This document shows, in pieces, positions 8,906-18,110 of a stretch of 46,611 nucleotides of DNA. A model generated the notes under the pieces. That model was not told where the DNA came from. It saw nothing but the letters and a program-made list of their open reading frames with translations, and did not search any database. Numbering within the stretch: position 1 is the stretch's first letter; every line of letters starts with the position of its first letter. Position numbers and translations under genes: made by a program. The stretch comes from Planctomyces sp. (GTDB lineage Bacteria; Planctomycetota; Planctomycetia; Planctomycetales; Planctomycetaceae): the NCBI GenBank assembly GCA_005778225.1, contig SXPC01000215.1, forward strand, positions 1-46,611. The letters are read 5' to 3'.

Positions 8906-9901
8906 CTACTCTGCGAACGCGGCGTCGAACTTCACGTTGGACGGAGCGAAGTCGATGTTCTTGGTGAACTGGCAAGCTTCGCGGGCACCGGCGTCGCGGT
9001 CCATGCCCATGTCTTCCCACTCGATCGAGAGGGGACCAGAGTAGCCGACGGTGTTCAGAGCGCGGATGATTTCTTCGAAGCGAACTCCCCCGCGGCCGAC
9101 GCTACGGAAGTCCCAGCCGCGACGAGGGTCGCCGAAGGACAGGTGTGAGGTGATGATGCCACTGCGACCGTTGAGGGTCACGGACGCGTCTTTCATGTGG
9201 ACGTGATAAATGCGTTTCGGGAAGTAACGGATGAATTCAACGGGATCGACACCTTGCCAGATGAGGTGCGACGGATCGAAGTTGAAACCGAAGGCTTCGC
9301 GCTGATCGAGGGCCTGCAGGGCGCGCTCGGCTGAATAGAGGTCGAAGGCGATTTCGGTCGGGTGAACTTCGAGGGCGAACTTCACGCCGCATTCGTCGAA
9401 GACGTCGAGAATCGGGTTCCAGCGGTCTGCCAGGAGTTGGAAGCCGGCATCGATCATCGACTTCGGAGTTGGCGGGAAGTCGTAAGTCAGGTGCCAGATG
9501 CTGGAACCGGTGAAGCCGTTGACGACGCTGACGCCGAATTTCTGGGCGGCGCGGGCCGTGTTCTTCATCTCTTCGAGAGCGCGGTTGTTGACGGCGTCAG
9601 GATTGCCATCGCCCCAGACATAGCTGGGGAGGATGGACTTATGACGCTCGTCGATTTTGTCGAGGACGCCTTGCCCGACGAGGTGATTGGAGATGGCGAA
9701 GCATTTGAGGTTATAGCGGGCGAGCAGGTCGTGCTTGCGGGCACAGTAGGTATCGTCGGAGAGGGCTTTGTCGACTTCGAAGTGATCGCCCCAGCAGGCC
9801 AGTTCCAGGCCGTCGTAGCCGAACTCGGAGGCTTTTTTGCACAGCGTTTCCAGCGGGAGGTCGGCCCATTGTCCGGTAAACAGCGTCACGGGTCTTGCCA
9901 T
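8906..9901 (-). CDS. Sugar phosphate isomerase/epimerase family (xylose isomerase-like TIM barrel)
   Basis: A 331-residue cytoplasmic TIM-barrel protein of the xylose isomerase-like group. Probable metal ligands lie in [25 protein letters not shown] and SIEWED, the usual order Glu, Asp/His, His, Glu. The substrate is unknown. Planctomycete paralogues often act on, or are predicted to act on, keto-sugars or inositols. The start at 9901 ([10 protein letters not shown]) is chosen because AAAGGAA lies seven bases before it. The frame stays open 30 codons further, but that extension runs into the inverted repeat at 9975. It is a single gene, convergent with the YheT-like gene. Confidence 0.88.
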   Translation of the reverse strand: MARPVTLFTGQWADLPLETLCKKASEFGYDGLELACWGDHFEVDKALSDDTYCARKHDLLARYNLKCFAISNHLVGQGVLDKIDERHKSILPSYVWGDGNPDAVNNRALEEMKNTARAAQKFGVSVVNGFTGSSIWHLTYDFPPTPKSMIDAGFQLLADRWNPILDVFDECGVKFALEVHPTEIAFDLYSAERALQALDQREAFGFNFDPSHLIWQGVDPVEFIRYFPKRIYHVHMKDASVTLNGRSGIITSHLSFGDPRRGWDFRSVGRGGVRFEEIIRALNTVGYSGPLSIEWEDMGMDRDAGAREACQFTKNIDFAPSNVKFDAAFAE

Positions 9902-9974
9902 CGTCAGTTCCTTTGTTCGAGCGTCAAGCGGGTGGGAAGCATCAGGGACTTGATAGAGAAACATCCCGGGAGTA

Positions 9975-10074
9975 TTCACCACGGAGGACACAGGGTTACA
10001 CAGAGGCTCACAGAGAAAACAAGCTGAGATTTTCTCTGTGAACCTCTGTGCTCCTCAGTGAACTCTGTGGTGAA
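9975..10074. repeat. Long intergenic hairpin repeat
   Basis: Two arms of about 45 bases, one starting TTCACCACGGAGGACACAG and the other ending CTCTGTGGTGAA, fold into a long imperfect hairpin with a ten-base loop. It lies upstream of the isomerase gene and far from the next plus-strand gene. There is no coding or T-tract signal. Confidence 0.85.
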
Positions 10075-10484
10075 AGATCTTCAGGGACTCAAATTGAATG
10101 AGTTATCTGTCATGCTTCAATGTTTTTCAAAGGCTTGCCTTGTGAATACGTCTGCCATTGTGAGAAGAGGTGACCGTGAAATCAACCAAGGATGCTTTTC
10201 CATGATGAAAACAGGGCTGCTGCGAGTCTTCTCAGGACCACGAATTCTCCATGCGAGGCAAAAGACCGTAACCAGACTGGTCAGTCCTCTCAAATTTCCC
10301 ACTTCGTGCCCCTGAAATCTTCTTGCCATTAGGCAGCGATCAAGCTAACCTGATGGTTGTACCGTTGCTACTCGAGGATGTGCTGATATTCCCGAGACCG
10401 ATTCCATGGGGGATCTGCAACTGCTTTCTGGTCTTTACGCCCACCCTGCCTACCAACATCCCGCCTCAGACAGGTTCAAATCAT
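10075..10484. other. Spacer before the DUF1553 gene
   Basis: About 410 bases without a supported gene. Short open frames (for example 10058-10315) have no ribosome site or family signs. The region should contain the promoter of the gene at 10485, but no clear consensus pair was found. Confidence 0.4.
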
Positions 10485-13400
10485 ATGCAGACATGTGTTC
10501 GTCGATGCGCGAGAAGTCTCTGGGTCGCTTCGATTGTATTCATCGCGATGACGGCTGGTGTCTCCGCGGGGGAGATTCAGTTCAATCGTGATATCCGTCC
10601 TATCCTGGTTGAGACCTGTTTTCACTGCCACGGCCCGGATTCTGCGACCCGCGCTGCGGACCTGCGTCTGGATCAGCGTGAGCAGGCGATCGAACACGGC
10701 GCTCTGATCCCCGGCGATGTCGAAAACAGCGAAGTGATTGCTCGATTGTTCTCCGAGGACGAAGAGTCGGTCATGCCGCCGAAGTCGAGCCATAAGGTTC
10801 TGACGAACGAGCAGAAAGAACTTCTCAAGCAGTGGGTCCTCGAAGGGGCAGAATACGAGCCACACTGGTCGTTCAAAAACCCGACTCGCACTGCTCTGCC
10901 GACAGTGAAAGACCAAAGCTGGGTCAAGAATCCGATCGATGCTTTCATTCTGGCTAAACTGGAAGAAAAAAATCTCAAGCCTGCTGAGCCTGCGGACAAG
11001 CGGACACTCGCACGTCGCGTCAGTCTCGATTTGACCGGCCTGCCTCCGGAGCCGGAGCTGGTGGAGAAGTTCGTCAATGATTCGTCTGAGAAGGCTTACG
11101 AGAAACTGGTCGATGAACTCCTCTCCCGTCCAACCTGGGGGGAGCATCGTGGCCGTTACTGGCTCGACTATGCTCGCTACGCCGATACTCACGGCATCCA
11201 CTTTGATAACTACCGCGAGATGTGGTCTTACCGCGACTGGGTGATCAGCGCGTTCAACAAGAACATGCCTTACGACACGTTCACGGTCGAGCAGCTGGCT
11301 GGTGATCTGCTGCCTGGGGCGACTCTTGAGCAACAGATCGCCTCGGGTTTCAATCGCTGCAATATGACGACGAACGAAGGGGGCGTGATTCAGGAAGAGT
11401 ATGCTGTCCTCTATACCCGAGACCGCACGGAGACCTACGGCCAGGACTTCCTCGGACTCACGACTGGCTGTGCGGTCTGTCACGATCACAAGTTTGATCC
11501 GCTGTCTCAAAAAGAGTTCTACGAGCTTTCTGCGTTTTTCAACAACACGACTCAGCCCGTCATGGACGGGAATCGACAAGATACGCCTCCGATCGTGGTT
11601 GTGCCGAAGACTGAAGATCGTGATCGCTGGGGGACGATCGATGCAGACATTGCGGCTGCCTCGACGGCTGTTGAGAATTCCTTCGCTGGTGGTGTGGATC
11701 GATTCAAGAAGATTCTCGAAGAAGGTCAGTTCGCTGAGCAACTGGCAGAAGACATGAATGACGGGCTCGTTTTTCATGCTCCTCTGAATGATCGTCAGCT
11801 GATTGTGACTGACGAAGACGCGATTGATTTCAGCGGCGATCAGGATTCGGTTTCGCAGGCTTTCACGAAGGGGATCATCAGTGACCGTGCCTGGGCAACC
11901 AAAGGGTCAACGCCACTTCCCGGCTTCCAGAATGCGGGCAATTTCGAACGCAATCAGGCGTTCTCCTATGGCGGCTGGGTGAAGGTCAACGGGAAACGCG
12001 GCGGTGCGATCCTCTCGCGCATGAGCAACTCATCTCCCCACCGTGGCTGGGACCTCTGGCTGGAAGAAAGCCGGGTCGCGTCTCACATCATTCAGGAATG
12101 GCCTTCAAAAGCTCTAAAAGTCGCGACGAAATCTCCTCTCAAAGACAAACAATGGACTCACGTTTTCGTGACGTATGATGGTTCGCGAAAACCATCTGGC
12201 GTGAAGATCTATTTCGACGGGGTCGAACAGCCTCTCAATGTCACAGCGGACAGCCTCAACGAGACCGATACGATTCAGACCGAGCATCCGCTGCATATCG
12301 GCCATCGCTCGAAAGCACCGCTGACTGATGAGATTGCGATCTCTGATGTTCGCATTTACGAGCGGGCGTTGACGCCTCAGCGTCTGCGCGAGATGAAATT
12401 TGCAGGGCGTTTCAATTACCTGACGTCGCGCAATGCAGGCAACATTGATGATAAAGATCGAAGCTCACTGCAGCGCGACTGGATGGAGATGTTCGATCCC
12501 GCGCATCAGAGTCTGATGCAGGCCAAGCGAGATCTGGAAAGCGAAAAAGAAGCGATCAAAACTCGTGGGACCATCGCTCACGTGATGCACGAAAAAGATA
12601 CCGAGGCGATGGCCTATATTCTCGCCCGTGGCGATTACGACAAGCGCAATGGGGAAGTCCGTCCTCACACGCCAGACATTCTGCCTGCGATGAAGGAGGA
12701 TCTGCCCAAAGATCGCCTAGGGCTGGCGAAGTGGACCATCACTGGCGACCACCCGTTGACGGCGCGTGTTGCTGTGAACCGATTCTGGCAGGAAGTCTTC
12801 GGGGCAGGTCTGGTTTCGACGACGGGTGATTTCGGCATTACGGGCGAACTTCCTTCTCACCCGGAACTTCTCGACTGGCTGGCGGTCGAGTTCCGCGAAG
12901 GGGGCTGGGACATCAAGAGCATGTACAAGCTGATGGTCATGTCGAATGCGTATCAGCAGTCTGCGAAGACGACGCCTGAGAAGATTGAGATTGATCCTGC
13001 TAATCGACTCGTCTCTCGCGGTCCTCGTTTCCGCATGGATGGCGAAATGGTCCGTGATACGGCGCTCGCGGCCAGCGGGATCATGACGACCAAAATGGGT
13101 GGTCCGAGCGTGAAGCCTTACCAGCCGGCGAATATCTGGGAAGTCGTCGGCATGCCCGGCAGTACGACTCGCAATTACAAACAGGACACGGGCGAAGACC
13201 TCTATCGACGCAGCGTCTACACCTTCTGGAAACGCTTTGCTCCGCCGCCGGCGCTGGAAATCTTCAATGCTCCGACGCGAGAGAACTGCGTCGTCAAACG
13301 GGAGCGGACCAACACGCCTCTGCAGGCTCTGGTGACGCTCAACGATACGCAGTTCGTCGAAGCGGCTCGTTACCTGTCCGAGCAGGGAATGAAAGTCTCT

Positions 13401-13658
13401 GGTGGCGAATTCTCTGTCCAACTCGATTACATGACGACCCGTTTGATCTCACGTCGCTTCAACGAAGCTGAACAGCAGATCGCACAGGAATCGTGGAACA
13501 ATCTCAAAGCGTACTATGAAGCCAATCCGACACAGGCGGAAGAACTCCTCCATGTCGGCGAGCATCAATCCCCAGCCGAGCTCAACAAAGTCGAACTCGC
13601 CGCGTGGACGATGCTCACCAACGAACTGATGAACCTCGACGAAGTTCTTTGTAAGTGA
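10485..13658 (+). CDS. Planctomycete cytochrome c / DUF1549 / LamG / DUF1553 protein
   Basis: A 1057-residue exported protein with an architecture typical of planctomycetes. After a signal peptide (about 1-28) comes the short planctomycete cytochrome c domain, with CFHCH at 45-49 and Met98 in VMPPKSSH as likely axial ligand. DUF1549 follows at about 140-350, a LamG/concanavalin-like domain at about 425-640 and DUF1553 at about 730-1005. The role is unsettled. The linked DUF1501 gene and the lectin-like domain fit proposals of surface or polysaccharide-related redox work. The frame is open 54 codons upstream, but the Met at 10485 begins a normal signal peptide. The ribosome site is weak (CAGG, ten bases upstream). 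Confidence 0.93.
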   Translation: MQTCVRRCARSLWVASIVFIAMTAGVSAGEIQFNRDIRPILVETCFHCHGPDSATRAADLRLDQREQAIEHGALIPGDVENSEVIARLFSEDEESVMPPKSSHKVLTNEQKELLKQWVLEGAEYEPHWSFKNPTRTALPTVKDQSWVKNPIDAFILAKLEEKNLKPAEPADKRTLARRVSLDLTGLPPEPELVEKFVNDSSEKAYEKLVDELLSRPTWGEHRGRYWLDYARYADTHGIHFDNYREMWSYRDWVISAFNKNMPYDTFTVEQLAGDLLPGATLEQQIASGFNRCNMTTNEGGVIQEEYAVLYTRDRTETYGQDFLGLTTGCAVCHDHKFDPLSQKEFYELSAFFNNTTQPVMDGNRQDTPPIVVVPKTEDRDRWGTIDADIAAASTAVENSFAGGVDRFKKILEEGQFAEQLAEDMNDGLVFHAPLNDRQLIVTDEDAIDFSGDQDSVSQAFTKGIISDRAWATKGSTPLPGFQNAGNFERNQAFSYGGWVKVNGKRGGAILSRMSNSSPHRGWDLWLEESRVASHIIQEWPSKALKVATKSPLKDKQWTHVFVTYDGSRKPSGVKIYFDGVEQPLNVTADSLNETDTIQTEHPLHIGHRSKAPLTDEIAISDVRIYERALTPQRLREMKFAGRFNYLTSRNAGNIDDKDRSSLQRDWMEMFDPAHQSLMQAKRDLESEKEAIKTRGTIAHVMHEKDTEAMAYILARGDYDKRNGEVRPHTPDILPAMKEDLPKDRLGLAKWTITGDHPLTARVAVNRFWQEVFGAGLVSTTGDFGITGELPSHPELLDWLAVEFREGGWDIKSMYKLMVMSNAYQQSAKTTPEKIEIDPANRLVSRGPRFRMDGEMVRDTALAASGIMTTKMGGPSVKPYQPANIWEVVGMPGSTTRNYKQDTGEDLYRRSVYTFWKRFAPPPALEIFNAPTRENCVVKRERTNTPLQALVTLNDTQFVEAARYLSEQGMKVSGGEFSVQLDYMTTRLISRRFNEAEQQIAQESWNNLKAYYEANPTQAEELLHVGEHQSPAELNKVELAAWTMLTNELMNLDEVLCK

Positions 13659-13659
13659 T

Positions 13660-13754
13660 GTAGGGTGGGTCTTGACCCACCAAATGTGCGATTAGATTCA
13701 AACAAGCATCAATATCAAATACTCGCGAAACTGGTGGGTCGAGACCCACCCTAC
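13660..13754. repeat. Inverted repeat inside the DUF1553-DUF1501 pair
   Basis: A 23-base arm (GTAGGGTGGGTCTTGACCCA and three more) returns in inverted form at 13732-13754 with one mismatch. Each arm is itself partly palindromic (TGGGTC..GACCCA). The 49 bases between the arms are A/T-rich. It occupies almost the whole gap between the two genes. Confidence 0.9.
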
Positions 13755-13764
13755 GGAATATCCC

Positions 13765-15231
13765 ATGAACCCATTCTACGAAGCAGCTCTCAACGAAAAT
13801 CGACGCCAATTCCTGGGACGCGGCGTGAATGCCGTCGGCTGGGCGGCGTTGTCTTCACTCCTGGCGAAAGAGGGTCTTGCGACCGCTGCATCGCCGCTGG
13901 CCAACAATCCGGCCAGCGGAGTCGGTCCGCATTTCCCGCCCAAGGCCAAAAACGTCATCTACCTGCACATGGTCGGCGGTCCGCCTCAGCAGGATCTGTA
14001 TGACTACAAGCCGAAGATGGAAGAGTGGTTCGATAAGGACCTGCCGGAGAGCGTGCGCAATGGTCAGCGTCTGACAACCATGACGTCCGGTCAGTCTCGC
14101 TTCCCTATTGCTCCGTCAAAGTACAAGTTCGCCCAGCATGGCCAGTCGGGCATGTGGGTCTCGGAATTGCTGCCGGAGACAGCCAAGATCGTCGATGACC
14201 TGGCGTTTGTGCGCAGTATGCACACGGAAGCCATCAATCACGAGCCCGCGATCACGATGTTCCAGACTGGCAACCAGATTGCAGGCAAGCCTTGCATGGG
14301 ATCGTGGATGTCGTATGGGCTGGGGTCACTCAATGAGAACCTGCCGAAGTTCGTCGTCATGATTGCAACGCCTTCGAATCGCGATCAGGAGCAGGCGATT
14401 TCTGGTAAGTTGTGGTCATCGGGATTTTTACCCGGAGAGCACGCGGGTGTGAGTTTGCGTTCGAGCGGCGATCCGATTCTCTATATCAATAACCCGCAGG
14501 GTGTCCCGTCCCCGGTTCGTCGCAGTACGCTTGATGGCATCTCGAAGCTCAATCAGGTCAAGTACGACCAGCTGGGCGATCCTGAGACGCTGATTCGGAT
14601 GAAGCAGTACGAAATGGCGTACCGCATGCAGACCAGTGTTCCCGAACTGACCGACCTGACTCAGGAAGACAAAGCCACGATCGATCTTTATGGCGAAGCG
14701 TCTCTCAAGCCTGGCTCGTTCGCCAATACGTGTCTGATGGCACGACGCATGGTCGAGCGTGGTGTGCGTTTCGTCCAGGTTTATCTCAACAACTGGGACG
14801 TCCACGGCAATGTCGCGGGACGCCTTCCTTCGCAATGCAAAGATGTCGATCGCGCCACTTATGGGCTCATCACGGACCTGAAGAATCGCGGGATGTTCGA
14901 TGATACCCTCATCCTCTGGGGAGGTGAGTTCGGTCGAACGGTTTACTCGCAAGGCCAGCTCTCGAAGGAGAACTACGGTCGCGATCACCACCCACGCTGT
15001 TTCACGATCTGGATGGCCGGCGCGGGTGTCAAAGGGGGAACCATCTACGGCGAGACCGATGACTTCTCCTACAACATTGTCAAAGACCCGGTCCACGTCC
15101 GTGACTTCCACGCGACGATCCTGCACCTGCTGGGCTTCGAACACGAGAAGTTTACCTACAAGTACCAGGGCTTGGATCAGAAGCTGACGGGGGTCGAGCA
15201 AGCCCAGATTGTCCAGGCGCTCCTGGCTTAG
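13765..15231 (+). CDS. DUF1501 protein with Tat signal
   Basis: A 488-residue protein of the DUF1501 family, which belongs to the alkaline phosphatase/sulfatase superfamily. The N-terminus has a twin-arginine motif (RRQFLG from residue 13) before an Ala-rich hydrophobic stretch, so it is probably exported folded by the Tat system. Visible family signs are LHMVGGPPQQDLYDYKP, WGGEFGRT and RDHHPRCF with Asp407, His408 and His409, likely metal ligands. It follows the DUF1549/DUF1553 gene, its usual partner in planctomycetes, and the two are likely cotranscribed in spite of the hairpin repeat between them. The reaction is unknown. A hydrolase acting on phosphate or sulfate esters is a fold-based guess. 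Confidence 0.93.
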   Translation: MNPFYEAALNENRRQFLGRGVNAVGWAALSSLLAKEGLATAASPLANNPASGVGPHFPPKAKNVIYLHMVGGPPQQDLYDYKPKMEEWFDKDLPESVRNGQRLTTMTSGQSRFPIAPSKYKFAQHGQSGMWVSELLPETAKIVDDLAFVRSMHTEAINHEPAITMFQTGNQIAGKPCMGSWMSYGLGSLNENLPKFVVMIATPSNRDQEQAISGKLWSSGFLPGEHAGVSLRSSGDPILYINNPQGVPSPVRRSTLDGISKLNQVKYDQLGDPETLIRMKQYEMAYRMQTSVPELTDLTQEDKATIDLYGEASLKPGSFANTCLMARRMVERGVRFVQVYLNNWDVHGNVAGRLPSQCKDVDRATYGLITDLKNRGMFDDTLILWGGEFGRTVYSQGQLSKENYGRDHHPRCFTIWMAGAGVKGGTIYGETDDFSYNIVKDPVHVRDFHATILHLLGFEHEKFTYKYQGLDQKLTGVEQAQIVQALLA

Positions 15232-15243
15232 CAGGGCTGCGTC

Positions 15244-15984
15244 TTAGACTTCGAAGATGTCCAGATCCTCGACCATCACGGTACGCGGGAAGATTTTTCT
15301 CGCGACTTCGATCCCTACCGGATCGTCGTCTTCGCATTGCGGGTCGACGTGAATGAGTCTCATCTGTTGGACGTTTGCTGCTTTGGCGATCTTGGCGACT
15401 GCGGTCGTATGGGAATGCCCGGAGGGTTCGCACCACTCGGCTTTCTCGTCCGGAAAGTAGCATTCGTGGAGCAGCAGGTTAGCCCCCTGTATGAACGGGA
15501 TGTAGTCCTCGCTGGTGATGGTGTCGGTGATGTATGCGAACTTTGCGTTCGAAGAGGTCAGCTTCACACCCAGCGAGCCGCCGGGGTGCAATGGCAATGG
15601 AGAGGTTGAGAGTGTCACCTCTCCCAGCTGAATCTCATCACCCGCGGTGATCGGCGTCATCTTGAAGTCAGGCCGCATCGGGAAGACGGCGGGATCGAAG
15701 AGATGCTTCTCGACGGCATCAATCGTCTTTTGTTCGGCGAGAATCTCGACGCTGGTCAGTTTGCCCAACAGCATGGGCACGAGAAGAAACGTCAATCCGC
15801 AGATGTGATCCAGATGGGCATGTGTGAGGACGATCGTCAGTTCGGTGGAGACGAGTCGATCTGCAAGACGGAAGGCGCCCGTCCCTGCGTCCAGAAGCAG
15901 ATTCTGCTCCGGTAGGTAGTAACACGCCGTGTGACGTCGTTCGTTGGGATGATACCCGCCCGATCCTAGACAGTGAATACGCAT
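15244..15984 (-). CDS. MBL-fold metallo-hydrolase (RNase Z-like)
   Basis: A 246-residue metallo-beta-lactamase fold protein. The metal motif THAHLDH gives His55, His57, Asp59 and His60. Further ligands are likely in LLHECYF, GHSHTT and LIHVDP, in the order seen in RNase Z and related enzymes. It lacks the long exosite arm of tRNase Z, so the substrate is open: a phosphodiester or small ester. The ATG at 15984 has GAGGG eight bases upstream and is preferred to an in-frame TTG at 15999. The gene is convergent with DUF1501, only 12 bases apart and with no terminator between. No signal peptide is present, so it is cytoplasmic. Confidence 0.87.
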   Translation of the reverse strand: MRIHCLGSGGYHPNERRHTACYYLPEQNLLLDAGTGAFRLADRLVSTELTIVLTHAHLDHICGLTFLLVPMLLGKLTSVEILAEQKTIDAVEKHLFDPAVFPMRPDFKMTPITAGDEIQLGEVTLSTSPLPLHPGGSLGVKLTSSNAKFAYITDTITSEDYIPFIQGANLLLHECYFPDEKAEWCEPSGHSHTTAVAKIAKAANVQQMRLIHVDPQCEDDDPVGIEVARKIFPRTVMVEDLDIFEV

Positions 15985-16059
15985 CGCATGAGCCCTCAAG
16001 ATGCATTCTCAGTGAATACTCCAGTCTAGCGGGAGAATGCTCGGACGAATAGCAAACTG

Positions 16060-16944
16060 TTAATGGAACTGCCCTGCGAATCCCTCAATGGAGACCCCGA
16101 CGCGTTCCGGCATGACCTCGCGTGCGATCGCGATGATCTCGTCGCGGTATTCTAGCGATGTCGCTCTTGGGTCGACCTGGTTCATCGCCTCTGGCAGGCC
16201 GGTCTTCCAGGTTCGTTGTCCGTTTCTGGAACCATCGCCGTCGATGAAATGGTCGATGACGACCCCGTCTGCGACTCTGGTGATTCGTTCAAAGAACGCT
16301 CGAGGTGACTTGATTGGCAGTAGTGGCGAGACTGTGACAATGGTGCGAATGCCCGCAGATTTCATTGTCTCCACCAGAGTGAATCGATTCTCGACGGAGC
16401 TGGCCGGCCGAGGCAGACCTGGCAAGCCATCTCGATCTGATTCGATCGTGACATGGATTCGCACGTCGGATCGCTGGCTCAATTCGGCGAGCAGATCGAC
16501 ATCGCGTGACACCAGCTTACTGCGGGTCTGGACGATCAGGGCATCTGGTGGTTTGTCGAGCATAGCTTCCAGGAGTGATCGGGTGACTTTCTGAGAGGCT
16601 TCCTGTGGCAGATAGGGATCTGTGGAACTCGCCAGGAAAATTCCGAACTGGCCAATGGTCTGGCGTGCCCACTTCTGTTCGCGGGCAAATTGACGACGGT
16701 AGACGTCTGCGGCGTTCTGTTTGACATCCAGAAACTGTCCCCACTGTCGTCCTTTGGTCACGAAGCTGTTGTGTTGAACGTAGCAGTAAACGCCGCACAG
16801 AGTCTTGCCAAACGAACATCCCTGATACGGGTTGAGCGAATGGGAGGAGACCTGCGTCAGATAACCCGATGTCCGCGTCAGAACCGACCGGGCCTGGATG
16901 AGCGATGTTTGTGAAGTCACGCGACCCTCGCGATTATCAGACAC
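16060..16944 (-). CDS. SPL-like radical SAM protein with spaced cysteine motif
   Basis: A 294-residue radical SAM protein of the group related to spore photoproduct lyase (SplB-like, Rv2578c-like). The cluster cysteines are in NPYQGCSFGKTLCGVYCY: Cys43, Cys50 and Cys54, spaced Cx6Cx3C instead of the usual Cx3Cx2C. Downstream signs such as TDPYLPQE, IVQTRS and HVTIESD fit the family. The function of this branch is unknown. DNA lesion repair should not be assumed. The GTG at 16944 is chosen because AGGAA lies about five bases before it. A longer frame to ATG 17010 would run up to the promoter of the divergent MoxR gene. The product is cytoplasmic, with no signal peptide. Confidence 0.85.
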   Translation of the reverse strand: MSDNREGRVTSQTSLIQARSVLTRTSGYLTQVSSHSLNPYQGCSFGKTLCGVYCYVQHNSFVTKGRQWGQFLDVKQNAADVYRRQFAREQKWARQTIGQFGIFLASSTDPYLPQEASQKVTRSLLEAMLDKPPDALIVQTRSKLVSRDVDLLAELSQRSDVRIHVTIESDRDGLPGLPRPASSVENRFTLVETMKSAGIRTIVTVSPLLPIKSPRAFFERITRVADGVVIDHFIDGDGSRNGQRTWKTGLPEAMNQVDPRATSLEYRDEIIAIAREVMPERVGVSIEGFAGQFH

Positions 16945-17015
16945 AATATTTCCTGATAGACAGCCAATTTCGTGTTCGTCATTCTCAATTTCCTTCTCTA
17001 TCCCCCACATCCTCC

Positions 17016-17021
17016 TATAAT
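17016..17021 (+). promoter_or_regulatory. -10 box of the MoxR operon
   Basis: A perfect TATAAT lies 61 bases before the ATG at 17083, in an A/T-rich gap between divergent genes. No good -35 hexamer is seen at the expected distance, so an activator or an extended element may be needed. Confidence 0.55.
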
Positions 17022-17082
17022 ACGCTTTACGAAACTTCTCTCACATCTGCAGTCGAAACAACCTCACGAGAAACCTGTCGGT

Positions 17083-18093
17083 ATGAAACAAACTGTTGAA
17101 ATCGATGGCGTTACGTTGCATCTATCGCAGCCGGACGTCACCAAGTCGGATTGGATCGGTCAAAGCGAAGTCCTCTCTCACATCCTCGCCTGCTGGCTGA
17201 CTGTTGATGATCGTGACCTGCCGCTGACGCCTCGTCTGGTCGGGACGCCTGGGATTGGCAAGACGTCTTTGGCGATGGCTGCTGCCCGTCAGCGCAAGCA
17301 GGATGTTTATATTTTCCAGTGCACCGCCGACACGCGCCCGGAAGACCTGCTTGTCACGCCGGTCGTTGGGGATGGCAGCAAGATCATGTATCACGCCTCG
17401 ACTCTTGTCACCGCGATGATCACAGGTGGTATCTGTATTCTTGATGAAGGCAACCGGATGAACGAGAAGAGCTGGGCGTCACTGGCTCCGCTGCTCGACC
17501 ATCGTCGCTACATCGAATCGATTATTGCGGGGTTGACGATTCCTGCTCATCGCAACTTCTGCTGTGCCGTGACGATGAACGAGGATGAGTCAACGTTTGA
17601 AATCCCCGATTACATCCTCAGTCGCCTGCAGCCGACACTGACACTGACTCACCCCGCGCGAGAAGACGAACTGGCGATCCTCAAGTATCACCTCCCGTTC
17701 GCAGAGGATTCTCTGCTGCAACTGACGGTCGATTTTCTGCAGCAGTCACATGCCCTTAAGCTCGACTTCTCGACGCGCGATGGCATCAATGTTTTGCGTT
17801 ATGCAATCAAGCGTCTGGCGTCTGAAAAGAAACATCCTCTCGGCCTCGATCAGGCCTGGCGCGAATCCGTGCTGGCATGCCTGGGTGAAGAGGCGATCAA
17901 CCTCAACGAGATGGCTGAGAAGAAGCAACGCTACTCTGGTGGCAACACTCTTCCTATGGGGCTGGGTGACTTCTTCTTCTCTCCGAACGAGACCCTCCAC
18001 CCCGACGCCATGGCTACTGATGACGGCGACGACGATGATGAGGAGTACGACGACGACTTCGATGATGAAGATGATGACAACCGATTTGCGTAA
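17083..18093 (+). CDS. MoxR-type AAA+ ATPase with acidic tail
   Basis: A 336-residue cytoplasmic AAA+ ATPase of the MoxR/dynein-like group, often a chaperone that remodels a partner protein. Walker A is GTPGIGKTS (54-62), Walker B is ICILDE with Asp121 and Glu122, sensor 1 is Asn166 in AVTMN, and the arginine finger is probably Arg181 in ILSRLQP. The last 25 or so residues are almost all Asp/Glu, a possible partner-binding tail. The ATG at 17083 follows a 5' leader behind a perfect -10 box. The next gene begins 17 bases after the stop, so the two are cotranscribed. MoxR genes usually sit beside VWA-domain genes. Here the neighbour has no visible VWA motif. Confidence 0.88.
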   Translation: MKQTVEIDGVTLHLSQPDVTKSDWIGQSEVLSHILACWLTVDDRDLPLTPRLVGTPGIGKTSLAMAAARQRKQDVYIFQCTADTRPEDLLVTPVVGDGSKIMYHASTLVTAMITGGICILDEGNRMNEKSWASLAPLLDHRRYIESIIAGLTIPAHRNFCCAVTMNEDESTFEIPDYILSRLQPTLTLTHPAREDELAILKYHLPFAEDSLLQLTVDFLQQSHALKLDFSTRDGINVLRYAIKRLASEKKHPLGLDQAWRESVLACLGEEAINLNEMAEKKQRYSGGNTLPMGLGDFFFSPNETLHPDAMATDDGDDDDEEYDDDFDDEDDDNRFA

Positions 18094-18110
18094 CACCCTG
18101 GAACTCTCTC

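Noticed and set aside
10476..11777. Minus-strand frame of 433 codons
   Set aside because: It is antisense to the heme/DUF1549 gene with clear motifs. No domain resemblance.
12717..13421. Minus-strand frame of 234 codons
   Set aside because: It is antisense to the DUF1553 domain and Arg-rich, with no motif.
13660..13754. Insertion sequence
   Set aside because: There is no transposase frame between the arms and only 49 bases between them.
14428..15201. Minus-strand frame of 257 codons
   Set aside because: It is antisense to the DUF1501 gene.
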